Source: Synechococcus sp. MU1617 (GTDB taxonomy: Bacteria > Cyanobacteriota > Cyanobacteriia > PCC-6307 > Cyanobiaceae). Taken from it: 64,000 nucleotides of DNA. The notes under the pieces are model-generated. The model was not told the DNA's origin. It did not search any database and worked only from the letters and a program-made list of their open reading frames with translations. A program made the position numbers and the translations under genes. Location: NCBI RefSeq assembly GCF_020514235.1, contig NZ_VTLB01000002.1, positions 558,001-622,000 of the forward strand, read 5' to 3'. Numbering within the stretch: the first letter of the stretch is position 1; each line of letters begins with the position of its first letter. Shown piece by piece: positions 62,819-64,000 of the stretch.

Positions 62819-64000
62819 GATTCGCTGGGTCGACTCACCAGGCTGGCCAGGGCAAACCAGCCGATCAGTTGAACTTCGGGGCGGAAGAAGATCGTGTCGG
62901 TGCTTCCCTGCATCAGCAGGCCAGCGATGGCAGCAAGGCTGGCGATGGCTGCCAAGGCGCTTGGACCATCGGCATTGAGCTGCTTGAGGCCCTGCTTCAG
63001 GCTGCTGGCCAGCAATCCCAGGCAGGCCAGTAGCCCAGGAATGCCGGTTTCCACCAGGATTTCCAAGGGAACGGAGTAGGCACTGAGGGCGTTGAACTTC
63101 GGTTGCTGATACAGGGGATAGATGCTGTTGAACGCCGCATTGCCTGGGCCGATGCCCAGCCAGGGACGGTCTTGCACCATCTGAATGGCCGCCATCCAGA
63201 CGTTGATGCGGAAATTGTTGGAACTATCACCCCGTCCCGCCAGCAGGCTGGTGATGCGCGTGCGGATGGGATCGATCTGGGTGGCCGTCACCACCAGGAA
63301 AGCGGCTCCAACCAGCAGCACGGCGAGGGGCACCAGACGTCTCCAGAGTGGGGGCCAGTGGCGTGTCCAGCGCAGCAGCAGCAAAAGCAGAAGTACGGCG
63401 CCGGCAGCAACCATCCCCAGCCAGCCGCCGCGGCTGTAGGTGAACAGCGTGGCTGTCCCGGCCAACACCAGTGTGGTGCCGGCAAACAGCTGGGCTCCCA
63501 CGCCACGCCAGCGCACCAGTGCAATCGCTGCAAAGGGAATCAGCGGCAGCAAGTAACCCGCCAGGAGGTTGGGGTTCCCCAGGGGGCCATAGATCCGAAT
63601 GGTGCCGGCGCTGATGGAATTCGGATCGGCCCAGCCGGCCAGTTCCTCGCTGGAGGCATAGAGCTGTCGCAAAGCCAGAACACTGCTGAGTAGGCCGCCA
63701 CTCAGTAGTCCTGCGACCAGCCGGTTCCACCATCGTTCATTGCTCAGCAGCAGTTTGCAGAGCAAGGCATAAACGCCCAGGTAGCTGAGCAGTTTGATCA
63801 GGCCTTTGCTGGCGGCGATTGGAACCGGAGAACATCCCGTGGCCACAATTGCGATGGCCAGAACAAGCATCAGCCAGCGCGAGATGGTTCCGATGCTCTG
63901 TGGTGGCGGACTGCAGAGGCACCACAGCAGCCACAGGCCGCCACAGGCTGTAATCACCAGGGCCAGGCCCGTGCGTGTGAACAGGGGTAGACCCGTGAGC
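62815..64000 (-). CDS. ictB: IctB-like O-antigen-ligase-family membrane protein, 5' end outside window
   Basis: The frame is open through the window edge, so at least 394 residues are visible and the N-terminus is missing. There are about ten hydrophobic spans and the Wzy_C/O-antigen-ligase-type loop (YGPLGNPNLLAGYL, FTYSRGGWLGM, DRPWLGIGPGNAAFNSIYP). This is the IctB pattern of cyanobacteria, once proposed as a bicarbonate transporter but related to glycan ligases and polymerases. Coupled to the BadF-type kinase downstream. Confidence 0.88.
   Translation of the reverse strand, partial: LTGLPLFTRTGLALVITACGGLWLLWCLCSPPPQSIGTISRWLMLVLAIAIVATGCSPVPIAASKGLIKLLSYLGVYALLCKLLLSNERWWNRLVAGLLSGGLLSSVLALRQLYASSEELAGWADPNSISAGTIRIYGPLGNPNLLAGYLLPLIPFAAIALVRWRGVGAQLFAGTTLVLAGTATLFTYSRGGWLGMVAAGAVLLLLLLLRWTRHWPPLWRRLVPLAVLLVGAAFLVVTATQIDPIRTRITSLLAGRGDSSNNFRINVWMAAIQMVQDRPWLGIGPGNAAFNSIYPLYQQPKFNALSAYSVPLEILVETGIPGLLACLGLLASSLKQGLKQLNADGPSALAAIASLAAIAGLLMQGSTDTIFFRPEVQLIGWFALASLVSRPSES

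Noticed and set aside
1-64000. CRISPR arrays, insertion sequences, prophage genes, rRNA
   Set aside because: No direct-repeat arrays, transposase or phage motifs, or rRNA sequence found on reading both strands.

Overview
The window is a dense, GC-rich cyanobacterial chromosome segment with short intergenic gaps. It carries four small photosystem II genes (psbK, psbI, psbN, psbH), ntcA, a plant-type ispH, a TxlA/HCF164-like thioredoxin, an IctB-like gene and several protein families confined to cyanobacteria. Gene content and packing point to a marine Synechococcus of the WH8102/CC9605 kind. That assignment is inference from gene content; no rRNA is present. I saw no insertion sequence, prophage, CRISPR array or rRNA. 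Two tRNA genes were found: one with anticodon CAU and one tRNA-Arg(ACG).

Layout. 0-7.5 kb: a thioredoxin-fold protein, a lipoprotein, a photolyase split over two genes, fabI, hisB, a carotenoid oxygenase, an AT-richer sulfotransferase-like gene and a SIMPL-domain protein. 7.5-12.4 kb: a tightly packed minus-strand cassette, read as SABATH-type methyltransferase, Leu/Glu-type dehydrogenase, sarcosine-oxidase-like flavoprotein and BCCT transporter. It lies behind phosphoglucomutase and rdgB (12.4-14.5 kb). 14.5-24.3 kb: a RecB-like nuclease, ygfZ-pyrE, tRNA-CAU, a CNNM/CorC protein, a Gfo/Idh oxidoreductase, a phosphorylase-kinase-like GH15 protein and a WecG-type glycosyltransferase. 24.3-37.8 kb: psbK-tgt, cobS, a histidine kinase, a DUF3155 gene with a long leader, purH, ispH, an ammonium transporter with a clear terminator, sfsA, murJ and small conserved genes. 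37.8-47.4 kb: tRNA-Arg, glyA, a WecA-like transferase, cinA, leuCD, a pentapeptide protein, a DUF3769/LptD-like outer-membrane protein and psbI. 47.5-57.8 kb: a GH38 alpha-mannosidase, psbN/psbH, tatA, pth, YqgF-like and DUF3084 genes, ntcA with a textbook NtcA-activated promoter, rph, a BtuR/CobO-like gene, dcd, and txlA-thyX. 57.8-64 kb: a membrane protein, a lytic transglycosylase, glmM, a BadF-type kinase and an IctB-like gene cut by the window end.

Most of this is housekeeping: fatty acid, histidine, leucine, purine, pyrimidine, thymidylate, isoprenoid and cobamide steps, plus envelope assembly (murJ, glmM, lytic transglycosylase, LptD-like, WecA/WecG). The nitrogen theme consists of ntcA with autoregulation and amt.

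The best candidate for an undescribed system is the four-gene methyltransferase/dehydrogenase/flavoprotein/transporter cassette. Three of its proteins depart from family hallmarks at substrate or cofactor positions. Other points worth a look are the split photolyase with candidate Fe-S cysteines, the BtuR-like protein without a Walker A motif, a 168-bp antisense gene overlap, and the operator-like palindrome in the DUF3155 leader. All family assignments were made by reading motifs, without database searches.
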